The notes: generated by a model from the sequence alone, not told the origin. A DNA stretch of 64,000 nucleotides from Moorella sp. E308F (GCF_006538365.1 NZ_BJKN01000004.1:1-64000), one strand, 5' to 3'. Numbered from the stretch's first letter, positions 14,666 to 24,058 are shown. Translations and numbers: made by a program.

Positions 14666-15013
14666 TCAAACATCTTTCTCTTCTTCCTCCAACTCGGACA
14701 GAGTCTTGGTTAATTCGGTATAAACTTCATACACTATGCAGGGCTCATCTTCGTCCATTATGGGATGTAACATTTTTATCACGTTTTTGGCCTCTTTTGC
14801 CGCCTCTACTACTGCTTCTAGTTTTGCCATTCGTTCTAGTAGGGCTTTCCCTACATCATTAGAAAGAACTCGCAATATATTTTCTTTAACTACCCAAGGC
14901 CATTTAATTTTTTCCCCATTATTTTGCAGTTTAAAATAAGGTAATGCTTGTTCTAATGCTTCCCTCATCGCCGCACATTGAGCTTCCAATTCTTCGTAAG
15001 TAGGTTTACTCAT
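14666..15013 (-). CDS. Coiled-coil protein, paralogue of its neighbour
   Basis: 115 residues. MSKPTYEELEAQCAAMREAL starts a long heptad helix. KLEAVVEAAKEAKNVIKML and the acidic LSELEEEEKDV end closely resemble parts of the upstream product. The start overlaps the upstream stop by 8 bases, so translation is coupled. Likely an oligomerising accessory protein. Confidence 0.65.
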   Translation of the reverse strand: MSKPTYEELEAQCAAMREALEQALPYFKLQNNGEKIKWPWVVKENILRVLSNDVGKALLERMAKLEAVVEAAKEAKNVIKMLHPIMDEDEPCIVYEVYTELTKTLSELEEEEKDV

Positions 15014-15503
15014 CTTTATCCTCCTCCTCTAAGTCGGCCAGGGCCGTATCAAGTTCCGCATTAATTTGTTCTATTTTCCTTATACTGTTCTTAATAAACT
15101 TAACTATATTTTTATCATCTACTCCGCTCATAGCATACTTAACTAAGGTTTCATGTTCTTCTTTTTCTAATCGTCTCTTTTTCTTTGCCGCTTCTACTAC
15201 AGCTTCAAGTTTTTGCATCTGTTTGTTTTGGTTTACAGCTTCTTTGATTTTTCTTATCAAGGCTTCTATTTCTTCTTTGGTAAAGAAGAAACCTTCAATA
15301 GTATATTTAATAGCAGAACTTAACTCGGTACAAACAATAGATGGTTTTTCTAAAAGAAAAAAGGCAAACGACTCAGCAAGTCTGTGTTTAATAATAGCTT
15401 CTAATTCTTTTGGATACCAGCAATAATCAAATTCGAGCCTACTTACCATATAGTTAGCTTCAAAATGAGCTTTATTTATTAGGTTCTTTACTTCTTGGTT
15501 CAT
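15006..15503 (-). CDS. Coiled-coil protein
   Basis: 165 residues with AGGAGG upstream. The C-terminal half is coiled-coil and includes KLEAVVEAAKKKRRLEKEE and ALADLEEEDKDE, shared with the downstream overlapping gene. The N-terminal 100 residues lack a counterpart there. Function unknown. Confidence 0.65.
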   Translation of the reverse strand: MNQEVKNLINKAHFEANYMVSRLEFDYCWYPKELEAIIKHRLAESFAFFLLEKPSIVCTELSSAIKYTIEGFFFTKEEIEALIRKIKEAVNQNKQMQKLEAVVEAAKKKRRLEKEEHETLVKYAMSGVDDKNIVKFIKNSIRKIEQINAELDTALADLEEEDKDE

Positions 15504-15514
15504 TACTTTACCTC

Positions 15515-16075
15515 CTATAAAATCCAGTCTATTATTGGTTGGCCTTTATAACCATGCTCCCAAACAAACCAAGCAAAACAAATCATTCCTTTATTTTTCA
15601 TCTTTATACCATTACGATTCATGCTCAATCGTTTACTAAAGACATAAACGTTTTTAAGGGGGGAGGACTTAAAAAATTTATAACGCCCCGCCCCCTCTAG
15701 AAATTGAAGTTTGAGAAGCATAGCTACCTTCCTTTCCGTACATTCCAACGCATGTTCAACAAACGCCTGAGCAAGTTTATATGGAGGGTTAGTTATGATA
15801 TTAGGAACTTTTTTATAAGAGTGTAGAAAATCTACACCGACATTACCATAACCATAATCATACAAATCTGTTGACCAAACAGTATAACCTTTTTCTTCTA
15901 AAACCTTACTGATCGCTCCGTCACCACAGGCTGGTTCCCAAATAAGACCTTCAAATTTTTCTTTTTGTAATAAAGAAATTGTCGCAAAGGATGGAGTCGG
16001 GTAAAAATCATGCTCTGGACGACCGTGACTAACGCCAATAATACTATGAGCTAATGAAATAGCTCGATCCTCCAT
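15515..16075 (-). CDS. Phage DNA N6-adenine methyltransferase-like protein
   Basis: 186 residues. WEPACGDGAIS is SAM-binding motif I, and TNPPYKLA is catalytic motif IV of amino-methyltransferases. The start at 16075 is preferred, with GGGAGAGGTG upstream; an in-frame start 18 bases earlier is possible. No target-recognition domain is obvious, which is common for short phage enzymes. It is the first gene of the leftward unit and could protect phage DNA from restriction. The terminal WFVWEHGYKGQP resembles other phage methyltransferase ends. Confidence 0.75.
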   Translation of the reverse strand: MEDRAISLAHSIIGVSHGRPEHDFYPTPSFATISLLQKEKFEGLIWEPACGDGAISKVLEEKGYTVWSTDLYDYGYGNVGVDFLHSYKKVPNIITNPPYKLAQAFVEHALECTERKVAMLLKLQFLEGAGRYKFFKSSPLKNVYVFSKRLSMNRNGIKMKNKGMICFAWFVWEHGYKGQPIIDWIL

Positions 16076-16166
16076 AGACACCTCTCCCAGCAAGCAGATA
16101 GTAAAACCAAATAATTTTTATCTCTAAACAGCATATACGAAGTCTTATAGTTAAAAGTTAAGAGGA

Positions 16167-16235
16167 CTAGAATAATATTCTAGGTATCGAGCAAAATTCT
16201 AGAGCTAAAATAAGCTACGTTTTGTTCTATTCTAA
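16167..16235. promoter_or_regulatory. Cluster of ATTCTAG half-sites in a divergent intergenic region
   Basis: CTAGAAT (16167-16173) and ATTCTAG (16177-16183) form an inverted repeat with a 3-base centre. ATTCTAG repeats at 16196-16202 and ATTCTAA at 16229-16235. The cluster lies between the leftward methyltransferase unit and the rightward packaging unit, as expected for an operator controlling both. No consensus -35/-10 pair stands out. Confidence 0.5.
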
Positions 16236-16263
16236 TTATGAATAAGGGAAGGAGGCGTAGTTC

Positions 16264-16497
16264 ATGGAAAACTACATAGAATATGTTGAACTATGTTACT
16301 GTGATACTTGTAAATATGCTCATAAATGCGCGAGATTGAATTATATTTATCAAAAACTCCAGGAATTAGAAGTAGAAGTTTTAGATAAATGGAAACTTAA
16401 TTTAGAAGTAGATTATCTGATCAATGATTGTGACCTTTATATGCCTAATCTTGAAAAAGTAACTATTATTGGAGAAGATGATAACTATGAGCGATGA
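16264..16497 (+). CDS. Cys-rich small protein
   Basis: 77 residues with a GAAGGAGG site. YCDTCKYAHKCARLNY plus a later Cys in LINDCDLY give a CxxC-x5-C...C pattern, also seen in the proteins at 11065 and 63364. Its last 11 bases overlap the small terminase start. Possibly a metal-binding protein; function unknown. Confidence 0.65.
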   Translation: MENYIEYVELCYCDTCKYAHKCARLNYIYQKLQELEVEVLDKWKLNLEVDYLINDCDLYMPNLEKVTIIGEDDNYER

Positions 16498-17089
16498 TAA
16501 AATTACGGTGGTTAGTCCGACAAACAAATCCAAGATTGTTAAATATAAATTAGAAGAAGACTGCGTTAACTTGCGGAAAAGTGGTCTTTCTTACCAGGAA
16601 ATTGCCGAAGAGTTAAACGCTTCAGGTAAAGTTCCTGAAGATGATCCTATTGACGAGTATGTTGTTATGCGTTTTTTAAAAAAAATTCCCCAAGTAACGA
16701 AACAACTTGTTAAAGAAGATAAAAAACGATTATTGCAGGTAGTCAATACCAACTTCGATATTCTTCATGAGATAAATACTTTGTTTGGTAAAACAAAAAG
16801 CCTCCTAGAAAATATGGAAGCTGACGCTTACGATAAAGGAAAATTAATTAATCCTTATCAGTTTAAAGCTATAGTTTCAGAGATGCGGGAAATGCTACGG
16901 CAAATGATGGAGATTCAAAAAGAGATGAATGATTATGAAAATGTAAGGATGTTTATGGAAATAGTTTTAGAAACTTTACAAAAAGAAGCTCCTGATAAGT
17001 TACCTATCATAGTAGAAAAACTGAAAATGGCTAAAGGAACGCAATGGTTTGCTAATCTACTGGAAACCAAGCGTTTAACTAATGATTAG
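16487..17089 (+). CDS. terS: Terminase small subunit (predicted)
   Basis: 200 residues from the ATG at 16487, which has GGAGAAG upstream; translation is coupled to the preceding gene. Residues 30-50 (LRKSGLSYQEIAEELNAS) form a helix-turn-helix, followed by a long helical region. DNA-recognising small terminase subunits have this layout, and position just before the large subunit supports the call. Sequence identity to a known TerS could not be checked. Confidence 0.65.
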   Translation: MSDDKITVVSPTNKSKIVKYKLEEDCVNLRKSGLSYQEIAEELNASGKVPEDDPIDEYVVMRFLKKIPQVTKQLVKEDKKRLLQVVNTNFDILHEINTLFGKTKSLLENMEADAYDKGKLINPYQFKAIVSEMREMLRQMMEIQKEMNDYENVRMFMEIVLETLQKEAPDKLPIIVEKLKMAKGTQWFANLLETKRLTND

Positions 17090-17099
17090 GGGTGTTTTT

Positions 17100-17648
17100 A
17101 TGAATAAAAGAATTGGTGAGGTAACTTTATATTGGGGAACAATGTTTGCTGGTAAAACGACTAGACTTATTCAAGATTTAAAACAGGCGGGAGAGGGGGC
17201 AATTTGTTTTAAACCCGCCACCGATACGAGATATAGTCATAATATATCGAAAACACATGACGGAGTTGAATTTCCTGTTATAACTATCAAACAAGCTAGT
17301 GATATTTTCCTTTTACTCGAACCGCATATTACTACCATAGGAATTGAGGAAGCATCTCTTTTTTACGATGATCCTACCCTTATCCCCACCATCATTACTC
17401 TGCGGGATATGGGTTATAACGTTATAATTACGGGTATAGATCGCAATTTAAAAGATGAACCTTTCTGTCAAATGCATAAAATAGCCGCTCTTGCTGATAA
17501 CTGTATTAAGCTCAGGGCTAAATGTGTGCAATGCGGACGGCCAGCATCTATGAATTACTTTAAAGGTAAAGATAAATCTAATCTTATTGGCGGGGCTGAC
17601 AAATGGGAACCCCTTTGCAGGTCGTGCTATATGGAAAGGAAAAGCTGA
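17100..17648 (+). CDS. tdk: Thymidine kinase (type II)
   Basis: 182 residues from the ATG at 17100 (AGGGGTG upstream). The Walker A loop GTMFAGKTT lies near residues 13-21 and the lid region is KPATDTRYS. GIEEASLF replaces the usual DE(A/G)QF-type Walker B, and GIDRNLKDEPF matches the family GxD pattern. A C-terminal CVQCG...CRSC zinc site is present. It phosphorylates thymidine to dTMP for phage DNA synthesis. Its position between the two terminase genes is unusual. Confidence 0.93.
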   Translation: MNKRIGEVTLYWGTMFAGKTTRLIQDLKQAGEGAICFKPATDTRYSHNISKTHDGVEFPVITIKQASDIFLLLEPHITTIGIEEASLFYDDPTLIPTIITLRDMGYNVIITGIDRNLKDEPFCQMHKIAALADNCIKLRAKCVQCGRPASMNYFKGKDKSNLIGGADKWEPLCRSCYMERKS

Positions 17649-17649
17649 A

Positions 17650-17886
17650 ATGAAGGAAATAAAATCAATCTTTTACTTAGTACAAATAGATGGCAAACTT
17701 TATAAAGCCGTAGCCATTTACGTTATTTGTGGTAAATGCCAATCATATTTAGAACTTAAAGAAGAAAAATTAGATTTAAAATCAGAATGGGCATATCAAT
17801 GTCCTTACTGTGGAGAAGTTTATTCCTCACCGTTTGTTTACCCAATTTTTAAGTATGAGCCTGCGGATGTGAGTAGTCATGAGTGA
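17650..17886 (+). CDS. Zinc-ribbon small protein
   Basis: 78 residues from the ATG one base after the thymidine kinase stop. CGKCQSYLELKE and CPYCGEVYSS are paired CxxC knuckles of a zinc ribbon. It overlaps the large terminase start by 8 bases. Possibly an accessory of packaging; role unknown. Confidence 0.65.
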   Translation: MKEIKSIFYLVQIDGKLYKAVAIYVICGKCQSYLELKEEKLDLKSEWAYQCPYCGEVYSSPFVYPIFKYEPADVSSHE

Positions 17887-19582
17887 CCTAACAACCTTGT
17901 TAGATGATTTTATTGAACTGGCAGGAAAGTATAATCCTGCCAGTGGTTTATGGCGAGAAAAACCTGTTGATTTACTTACTTTTTTTACATCTAAAGATTT
18001 TTTAGGAGAAAAACCATATCCAGGTAAACAAACAGAATTACTGGAAGCGGTTAATGAAATGCTATGGTGGAAATTAACTCGTGAAGAAGGAGTCTGCCGT
18101 GATACTTTAAAACAAGTAACCGAATGTACGGTATTATTCGGCAAAGGCTCAGGAAAAGATTTCCTGGCTTCTGGTATTTTAGCATATGTAGCTTATTTAC
18201 TATGCTGTATGAATGACCCCCACGCCACCTTTGGATTCGGACAAGATGAACCTATTGATTTAATTAATGTCGCTATAAATGCTTATCAAGCTAATAATGT
18301 ATTTTTTAAAAAATTAAAGGCACGTTTGCTTAATTGTCCTTGGTTTAAACGAGTTAATACTTACCCGAATAACTACAACGAATTTCAATTAACCAAAAAT
18401 CAGATTCGTTTTTATAAAAACATAACCGCCCACTCCGCCCATTCAGAAGCAGATAGTTTTGAAGGATTTAACCCCCTTGTAGTTATTTTTGATGAGATAG
18501 GTGGTTTTGAATATAAGAACGCTGAAAATTGTTATTCTACCCTGCGTTCTTCGGCTGTTTCACGGTTTAACGATAAAATGTTGTTGATATTTATTTCTTT
18601 CCCTCGTTCCCAGGATGATTTTATGATGAAAAAATATAATGAAGCAATCCAGAAAAAAGATCCTCAAGTATTTGCAATGAAAGGGAAGTCCTGGGAAGTT
18701 AATCCCAAAATTAAAAGAGAATCTTTAGAAAAAGACTATCAGACTGATCCTGAAGGAGCAAAAATAAAATATGAGTGCGAACCGCCTAAATACAGTCAAG
18801 GCTTATTTCAGTTCCCTGAAAAAATTGATGAAGTAGTAATGGTAGGCAAAAAAGCGCAGTGTCCCAACTTAATAGTGACTGAAAAAATAACTACAAGAAC
18901 TTTGCACAATGGCGAACAACGGCATTTTGTGGGCCTAGAATTATACAATCTAAATCTTGATCCTTCTTATGTTTACTATCTTGGTGGAGATGGAGGCGTA
19001 GAGACAGACAGTTATGTTATCTCTTTATTTCATGCTGAACCTGTTTTAATTACTGTGGTTGAAAATGGGGAGACATACGAAAAGTGGGTTAATAAACCTG
19101 TGGAAGATTTAATATTAGAATGGCGACCCAATAAAAAAGATAGACTACCAGTAGATCTGTTAAATGTAGCTGATATTTTGGAGCAAATATGTAAACAGGT
19201 TTATGTAAAAAAAGCCCTTTTTGATAAATTTAATTCAGCAGAGGTAGTACAGAGACTAATGAGTTACGGTGTAGAGGCTGAAGATAAGAACTGGAGCAAT
19301 CCTTTTCAAGTCCAAATTTATCAAAATTTAAAATCATTAATCTATACTAATCAGATAGCTCTTCTTGATCATACGCTAGATACAGATGATCGACTAAATG
19401 CCAACGAAGAATTAAAAGCAATTAAAATAATTAACGGCAATAAAATCGATCACGATCCTGGAAAGTCTAAAGACTATTCCGATGCACGGGCGGGGGCGGT
19501 ATGGGTATGTTCTACTGACGAACCTGTTCAGACAAAACACTTTAGTATGCCGATAATCGCAGGGGTAAAACGAAAAGGTTAG
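17879..19582 (+). CDS. terL: Terminase large subunit
   Basis: 567 residues. GKGSGKD (88-94) is Walker A and LVVIFDE (200-206) is Walker B of the packaging ATPase. The C-terminal nuclease shows GGDGGVETDS (about 373-382) and a later SKDYSDARAG, consistent with the RNase H-like acidic cluster. The enzyme cuts concatemeric DNA and pumps it through the portal. It starts inside the previous gene and ends in a terminator stem. Confidence 0.93.
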   Translation: MSDLTTLLDDFIELAGKYNPASGLWREKPVDLLTFFTSKDFLGEKPYPGKQTELLEAVNEMLWWKLTREEGVCRDTLKQVTECTVLFGKGSGKDFLASGILAYVAYLLCCMNDPHATFGFGQDEPIDLINVAINAYQANNVFFKKLKARLLNCPWFKRVNTYPNNYNEFQLTKNQIRFYKNITAHSAHSEADSFEGFNPLVVIFDEIGGFEYKNAENCYSTLRSSAVSRFNDKMLLIFISFPRSQDDFMMKKYNEAIQKKDPQVFAMKGKSWEVNPKIKRESLEKDYQTDPEGAKIKYECEPPKYSQGLFQFPEKIDEVVMVGKKAQCPNLIVTEKITTRTLHNGEQRHFVGLELYNLNLDPSYVYYLGGDGGVETDSYVISLFHAEPVLITVVENGETYEKWVNKPVEDLILEWRPNKKDRLPVDLLNVADILEQICKQVYVKKALFDKFNSAEVVQRLMSYGVEAEDKNWSNPFQVQIYQNLKSLIYTNQIALLDHTLDTDDRLNANEELKAIKIINGNKIDHDPGKSKDYSDARAGAVWVCSTDEPVQTKHFSMPIIAGVKRKG

Positions 19583-19608
19583 AGCTGTTTCAAAACAGCT
19601 CTTTTTTT
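19581..19608 (+). terminator. Intrinsic terminator after terL
   Basis: AGAGCTGTT-TCAA-AACAGCTCT, a 9-bp stem followed by TTTTTTT. The stem starts in the stop codon. Confidence 0.92.
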
Positions 19609-19991
19609 ATTTTCTAAGGTGGAACCATATAACTATAAATATATCGCTGTCTATTTTTCAAACTACAATTGTCTAAAAATCATACTTCAGTTGTCTAATT
19701 TTCATACTTCAGTCTCCTACTTTTTAGACACTAAGAATTATAATAGAAGAATTATAAAGAGAAGAATTATAGAGGATCTGGGGGAAGCTAACGCTTCCCA
19801 ACCCCTTTCTCCGCTGTTCAAAGAAGGCTATCGTTAGAACTAACCAATTACATGACCCCACCCCCTACCCCCTCCCCGCGAACCGTGAATTTTTGGACTG
19901 TAGCAGTGGAGTTAAGGAAAGTTTTAGATTTTGTTGTTTCCTTCTTAGTTTCGTCTAACCTAATTTGAGGTAATACTTAGGGGGAATAATA
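19609..19991. repeat. Non-coding leader with direct repeats
   Basis: No gene is seen. TGTCTA followed by an A/T stretch occurs at 19648, 19670 and 19692; the last two begin adjacent 22-base near-identical units ending CATACTTCAGT. An inverted TAGACA lies at 19725-19730. AAGAATTATA repeats at 19733, 19747 and 19762 with 14- to 15-base spacing. A GGGAAGC/GCTTCCC hairpin is at 19782-19799 and a C-rich tract at about 19854-19877. It looks like a regulatory region. Confidence 0.6.
19953..19963 (+). promoter_or_regulatory. GTCTA-type element upstream of the phosphoesterase gene
   Basis: GTCTAACCTAA lies 29 bases before the ATG. It matches elements found before other structural genes (22239, 29134, 55984, 57299). 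Possible phage promoter core. Confidence 0.4.
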
Positions 19992-20765
19992 ATGCGGCAG
20001 ATTTTATCAAAATATTCTGGTGAACACCAGTCTATTTTTATAGTTTTTATTGGTGATGTTCATTTTGGTAATAAGTATTTTAATCATTCTTACTTAGAAA
20101 ACGCTTTAAATTTCGTAGCCAGCCATCGGCAGCGGTGCCGTTTGGTGCTAATGGGAGATTTGTTAGAGGCGGCGACTAAAACTTCGGTGGGGCGGGCAGT
20201 GTACGATGAAAACTATCCTACGCAAAAGCAGTTTGAAAAGGCAGTAGAGACTTTTCTTCCTTTTGCTGAAAATATTGATTTAGTTTTAGAGGGTAATCAT
20301 GAAGAGCGCATTATTAAAGATACTTCTTTTGAGATTACGCAGGAGATGTGTCATAGGTGGGGGCGGATTGATGCTTATGGTAAATTCTCAGCAGTGGTCA
20401 ATTTTAATTTGAGTGGTGGTTTAACTTATTCCCTTTACGCATGGCATGGTGCTACTTCGAGTACTAGGGAGTCTGGAGCCATAAATGGGTTATTAGGGAT
20501 GAGGGAAAGGTGTGTAGCCCATATTTATGCTATGGGACATACTCATAAATTGTTAACTGTGCCGAAAAAGATTGTGGTTCCCAATCCCTCTCAAGAGAGG
20601 GTACAGGAAGTAGAACAGTTGTTTATTAATACTGGTTCTGCCTTGGATTATGGTGGCTATGGTGAACAAAAAGGTTTTAGCTTAGTGAAGGCGGGATTTG
20701 GGGCGGTGCAGATATTTGCTGATAAACGGAAGATGATTTTTCATAAGATTGAGGATTTAGTTTAG
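19992..20765 (+). CDS. Calcineurin-like metallophosphoesterase
   Basis: 257 residues. The metal-binding signatures appear in order: GDVH (21-24), GD (55-56), GNHE (101-104), WHG (151-153) and GHTH (182-185). The full set supports an active two-metal phosphoesterase acting on a phosphomonoester, phosphodiester or nucleotide. Phages sometimes place such enzymes near packaging genes. It begins the transcript after the terL terminator, with AGGGGGAA upstream. Substrate unknown. Confidence 0.88.
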   Translation: MRQILSKYSGEHQSIFIVFIGDVHFGNKYFNHSYLENALNFVASHRQRCRLVLMGDLLEAATKTSVGRAVYDENYPTQKQFEKAVETFLPFAENIDLVLEGNHEERIIKDTSFEITQEMCHRWGRIDAYGKFSAVVNFNLSGGLTYSLYAWHGATSSTRESGAINGLLGMRERCVAHIYAMGHTHKLLTVPKKIVVPNPSQERVQEVEQLFINTGSALDYGGYGEQKGFSLVKAGFGAVQIFADKRKMIFHKIEDLV

Positions 20766-20776
20766 GGGGTAAGAAA

Positions 20777-22234
20777 ATGCGAAAGAGGATAAGAGGTAGA
20801 TTGAAAGAGCGTCAAGTTATTTCTAATCAGTTAGCGACTAGCAATAATAATGTGCCGTCTGTATCTGATTTTGGCGGGGCGCGGACGACTATTCCTAGGT
20901 TTATGAATGGGGGCGGGGGTGCTTTTGGTGCTTTACCTAAGCGCACTCAACGGGATCTCGGTTTAGATGAACGCCGCTTTGTTAATTATTCTATTGATCA
21001 GTTGGTGGATATTCTTACTGATGTTCATCCTGATGTATCGTTTGCGTTATGGAATTTTTTACGCATTGGTAATAGTGGTTATACTATCTCAGTAAGAAGG
21101 TTGGGTTCGGGTAAACCTTATCCCCAGGCAGAACGGGATATTAAAGAATTTATTGATCGTTTATCAATGCCTAATATGAATCAATTTGAGAAATCACGGT
21201 CTTTCCATAAGGTTTTGAATCAACTTTTTTTGAGTGCGGTAACGCGTGGAGCGGTGGCACTAGAGTTGGTGTTATTACCAGGGGCAACTGATGTGGCTTT
21301 TTTGGCCCCTGTAGATCCTGCCACTATCGATTTTCAGTTTATTAATGATCGTTTTGTTCCTTTTCAGGATAATTTGAAGCGGTCTTTAGATGTGCCAACT
21401 TTTATTTATGAGGGCCTAGATGAGCGTATTGATGATCCTTATGGGCGTTCTCCCTTATTGGGAGCTCTTAGTATGGTGCTTTTTCAGTTGCAGGTTTTAA
21501 ATGATATAAAAGCAGTGGTGCATAATCAGGGTTATCCACGCTTGGATATTAAAGTTTTAGAAGAAGTTTTGTTAGCCAGGATGCCTATTGCTATCCGTAA
21601 TAATGAACAGTTAAAACAGGAGTGGTTAAATAATAAACTTAATGAAATTATTAAAATGTATAGCCAGTTAGAGCCAGATGATACTTTTGTTCACTTTGAT
21701 AGTATTGATATTGATATGGTTGGCGGTAAGGGTAGTGGCGGGGCAATGTTAGACCCACAGAAGTTAATGGAAGCTATAGATAATTTAATTATGAGCGGCT
21801 TAAAAACCTTATCAACAATTTTGGGGCGGCGGTCAACGGGTAATACTGAGAGTTTCGCCAAAATGGAGATTAAATTATATTTACAAGGTGTAAAAGCCAT
21901 ACAAGACTTAGTTGCTTCTGTTATGGTGAGGGCTTTAACGATTTTTCTTAACTTACGGGGTAAACAGGGTATTGTTGAGTTTAAGTTTAAGCCTGTAGAA
22001 ATTCGGACTGAACTTGAACAGGCTCAATTTCAGCAGATTGCTTTACAGAATTATGCTTATATGCGTGATCAGGGCTGGATTTCGCAAGAGGAGGCGGCGC
22101 AGATGGCCGTGGGCCATGCGCCTGTGGGTGAGCCTGATTGGGAACACCTTGGAAAAAGCACCATTACCAATAAAGATGGTTCTCCTACTAGTGGGCAGAA
22201 GGATGAAAAAGGAACTAGTGCTCCAAATAATTAA
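20777..22234 (+). CDS. Portal protein
   Basis: 485 residues. The start region is low-complexity. The middle carries HPDVSFALWNFLRIGNSGYT, APVDPATIDF, ERIDDPYGRSPLLGAL and TILGRRSTGNTESFAKMEI, the pattern of the phage portal wing and stem that forms the 12-fold ring at one vertex. Its place between terminase and prohead protease agrees. The C-terminus is a disordered Ser/Lys/Gly tail. Confidence 0.85.
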   Translation: MRKRIRGRLKERQVISNQLATSNNNVPSVSDFGGARTTIPRFMNGGGGAFGALPKRTQRDLGLDERRFVNYSIDQLVDILTDVHPDVSFALWNFLRIGNSGYTISVRRLGSGKPYPQAERDIKEFIDRLSMPNMNQFEKSRSFHKVLNQLFLSAVTRGAVALELVLLPGATDVAFLAPVDPATIDFQFINDRFVPFQDNLKRSLDVPTFIYEGLDERIDDPYGRSPLLGALSMVLFQLQVLNDIKAVVHNQGYPRLDIKVLEEVLLARMPIAIRNNEQLKQEWLNNKLNEIIKMYSQLEPDDTFVHFDSIDIDMVGGKGSGGAMLDPQKLMEAIDNLIMSGLKTLSTILGRRSTGNTESFAKMEIKLYLQGVKAIQDLVASVMVRALTIFLNLRGKQGIVEFKFKPVEIRTELEQAQFQQIALQNYAYMRDQGWISQEEAAQMAVGHAPVGEPDWEHLGKSTITNKDGSPTSGQKDEKGTSAPNN

Positions 22235-22238
22235 ATGT

Positions 22239-22249
22239 GTCTAAACTAG
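22239..22249 (+). promoter_or_regulatory. GTCTA-type element before the protease gene
   Basis: GTCTAAACTAG lies 19 bases before the ATG of the head protease. It belongs to the recurring element discussed in the findings. Confidence 0.35.
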
Positions 22250-22267
22250 GAAGGGAGTGGTGGTAAT

Positions 22268-24058
22268 ATGCCTGCTGAGAGTTATCATGATTTTCCTCTA
22301 TCTGATAATTATAATTGGGATGCTGACGCGGCGGAACTTGGGCTCAGGCGGTGGGCTTCCAGCGATGGAAGCGGTGATAAAGAAAAGATTGATTGGAATA
22401 AGTTAAAACAAGTCTATTTTTGGCATGAGGCGGGGGAATTATCTGATTTTGGGCAGTTAAAATTTCCTTACTGCCGTATAGAGGATGGGAGGCCGCATGT
22501 GGTGCATAATGCGGTGCAAAATGCTTTGGCAAGGATAGATGGTAGTACTATTCCTGAAAGGGATAAAGAGGAGGTGCGGCGAGTGGCTGAGAGACAAATG
22601 GCAAGATTTAATAGTGGTTCTTCTAATAATAGTGCTAGTGTGGTGGGGAGGCCAACTCCTGAGCAGTTAGCCAAGATTAATAGATTTTCTCTTCGCCCTC
22701 TTAGTGCGGAGGAAGTTTTTGTGTTTCCCGATATGATGATTGATAATCAGGAGACAGCATATAATACGGTTATGCATCCAAATATTCTTAACAAGTTTGT
22801 AGAAGATGCGAATAAAGGTATCGGGTTATTGATGAATCATAATCAGAGATCTCTTCCTGTAGGTCGTTCATTTGATTCTAAACTAGCGATAGAGCATAAT
22901 CCTGAAACAGGACAATATATCCATTCTGTTTACGGATATTTTTATATTGATTTAGGTAGGCAGACTGAGAGTGGTATGTCTACGGATGATATTGTTAAGG
23001 GAATAACTGCGGGTACGGTTTTTGATACTTCAATAGGTTTTAATGCTGATTCTTGGAAATGTTCTATTTGTGGTAATGATATAAGGGATTTCATGTCTTG
23101 TCCGCACATACCTGGGGAAAAGTATGTTGTTACTAGGGATGGTAAAGATGTTATTGAAAAGTGTATAGTAATTGTAGGCGAAGATGGTAAGGGAGAGTTA
23201 ATAGAAAACTCTTTGGTTTTTGCGGGGGCTTGTGATCGGGCGACAATAACTAAGGAGTTTTCAGCTAAAGGTGTTAATGATTTAGAAAAAGGTTCTAAAC
23301 TACACTTAGTTGATAATATTAAAAATATACCATTAAACGCAACTATCTATGGATATTACACTAAAGATGGCCCTGTTTTGTTTACTGATACTAGTGAGAG
23401 AACTAACGGGGCTGAGATTTTGAAAAGAAGGAGTGAAGAACAGGTGGAGTTAAAAGAATTGCAGGAGATTTTAGCGAGGTTTGGTATCCAGGCGGAAACA
23501 AAAGAGCAACTGGAGACTGAGTTGGCGGCAAAGGTAGCAGATGACAAAGTTGTGAGCTTAGAAACTGAATTAGCTCAGGTTAAAACTGAATTAGAGACGA
23601 TTAAGGAAGAGCTAGTAAAGAAGGATGAAATTATTACTGAATTGATGAAAGCTAATGAGGAACTTACGGAAAAAGCTGGTTTGGTAGAAACTTATCGTAT
23701 TGATTTGATAAATAAGGCCCTGGAGCTTGGGGTGCGGGCGCAGGGTAACGCTTTCCAGACTGAACTATTTAAGAAATTTCTTAATACACTCAGCATTGAT
23801 GAAATTAAAGAGGTTATTAAAGGATTTGAGGCAGAAGTGGCCGCCAAGTTTGAAGGTGCTAGGTTTACTGTGCCTTCTGATAGGACAATTAGGGCACGTA
23901 ATAATGAACCAAGTTCTCGCGATGATTTTGAAACTGAAGAAGAGTTTCGTACTTTTGTAGCTGAGAAAGCTGTAGAGTATGCCAAAGCTAACAATGTTTC
24001 TCTTGGTGAAGCAACTAAATTAATGTATAAAAAATTTGCTAAAGGCGGTGAAGAATAA
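22268..24058 (+). CDS. Prohead protease fused to scaffold
   Basis: 596 residues. Residues 1-115 form a helical domain with FPYCRIEDGRPHVVHNAVQN, resembling the DUF6582-like module in some phage proteases. Residues 145-345 form the protease core (GIGLLMNHNQRSLPVGRS near 184-201) with an inserted zinc knuckle CSICG...CPH (265-280). Residues about 390-480 are a Glu/Lys coiled coil typical of scaffold or delta domains. The enzyme would assemble the prohead and then remove the scaffold. Catalytic residues cannot be assigned with certainty. Confidence 0.8.
   Translation: MPAESYHDFPLSDNYNWDADAAELGLRRWASSDGSGDKEKIDWNKLKQVYFWHEAGELSDFGQLKFPYCRIEDGRPHVVHNAVQNALARIDGSTIPERDKEEVRRVAERQMARFNSGSSNNSASVVGRPTPEQLAKINRFSLRPLSAEEVFVFPDMMIDNQETAYNTVMHPNILNKFVEDANKGIGLLMNHNQRSLPVGRSFDSKLAIEHNPETGQYIHSVYGYFYIDLGRQTESGMSTDDIVKGITAGTVFDTSIGFNADSWKCSICGNDIRDFMSCPHIPGEKYVVTRDGKDVIEKCIVIVGEDGKGELIENSLVFAGACDRATITKEFSAKGVNDLEKGSKLHLVDNIKNIPLNATIYGYYTKDGPVLFTDTSERTNGAEILKRRSEEQVELKELQEILARFGIQAETKEQLETELAAKVADDKVVSLETELAQVKTELETIKEELVKKDEIITELMKANEELTEKAGLVETYRIDLINKALELGVRAQGNAFQTELFKKFLNTLSIDEIKEVIKGFEAEVAAKFEGARFTVPSDRTIRARNNEPSSRDDFETEEEFRTFVAEKAVEYAKANNVSLGEATKLMYKKFAKGGEE

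Noticed and set aside
19619-19837. Plus-strand open frame of 72 codons
   Set aside because: It lies entirely in the repeat-rich leader after terL, without a convincing start signal.
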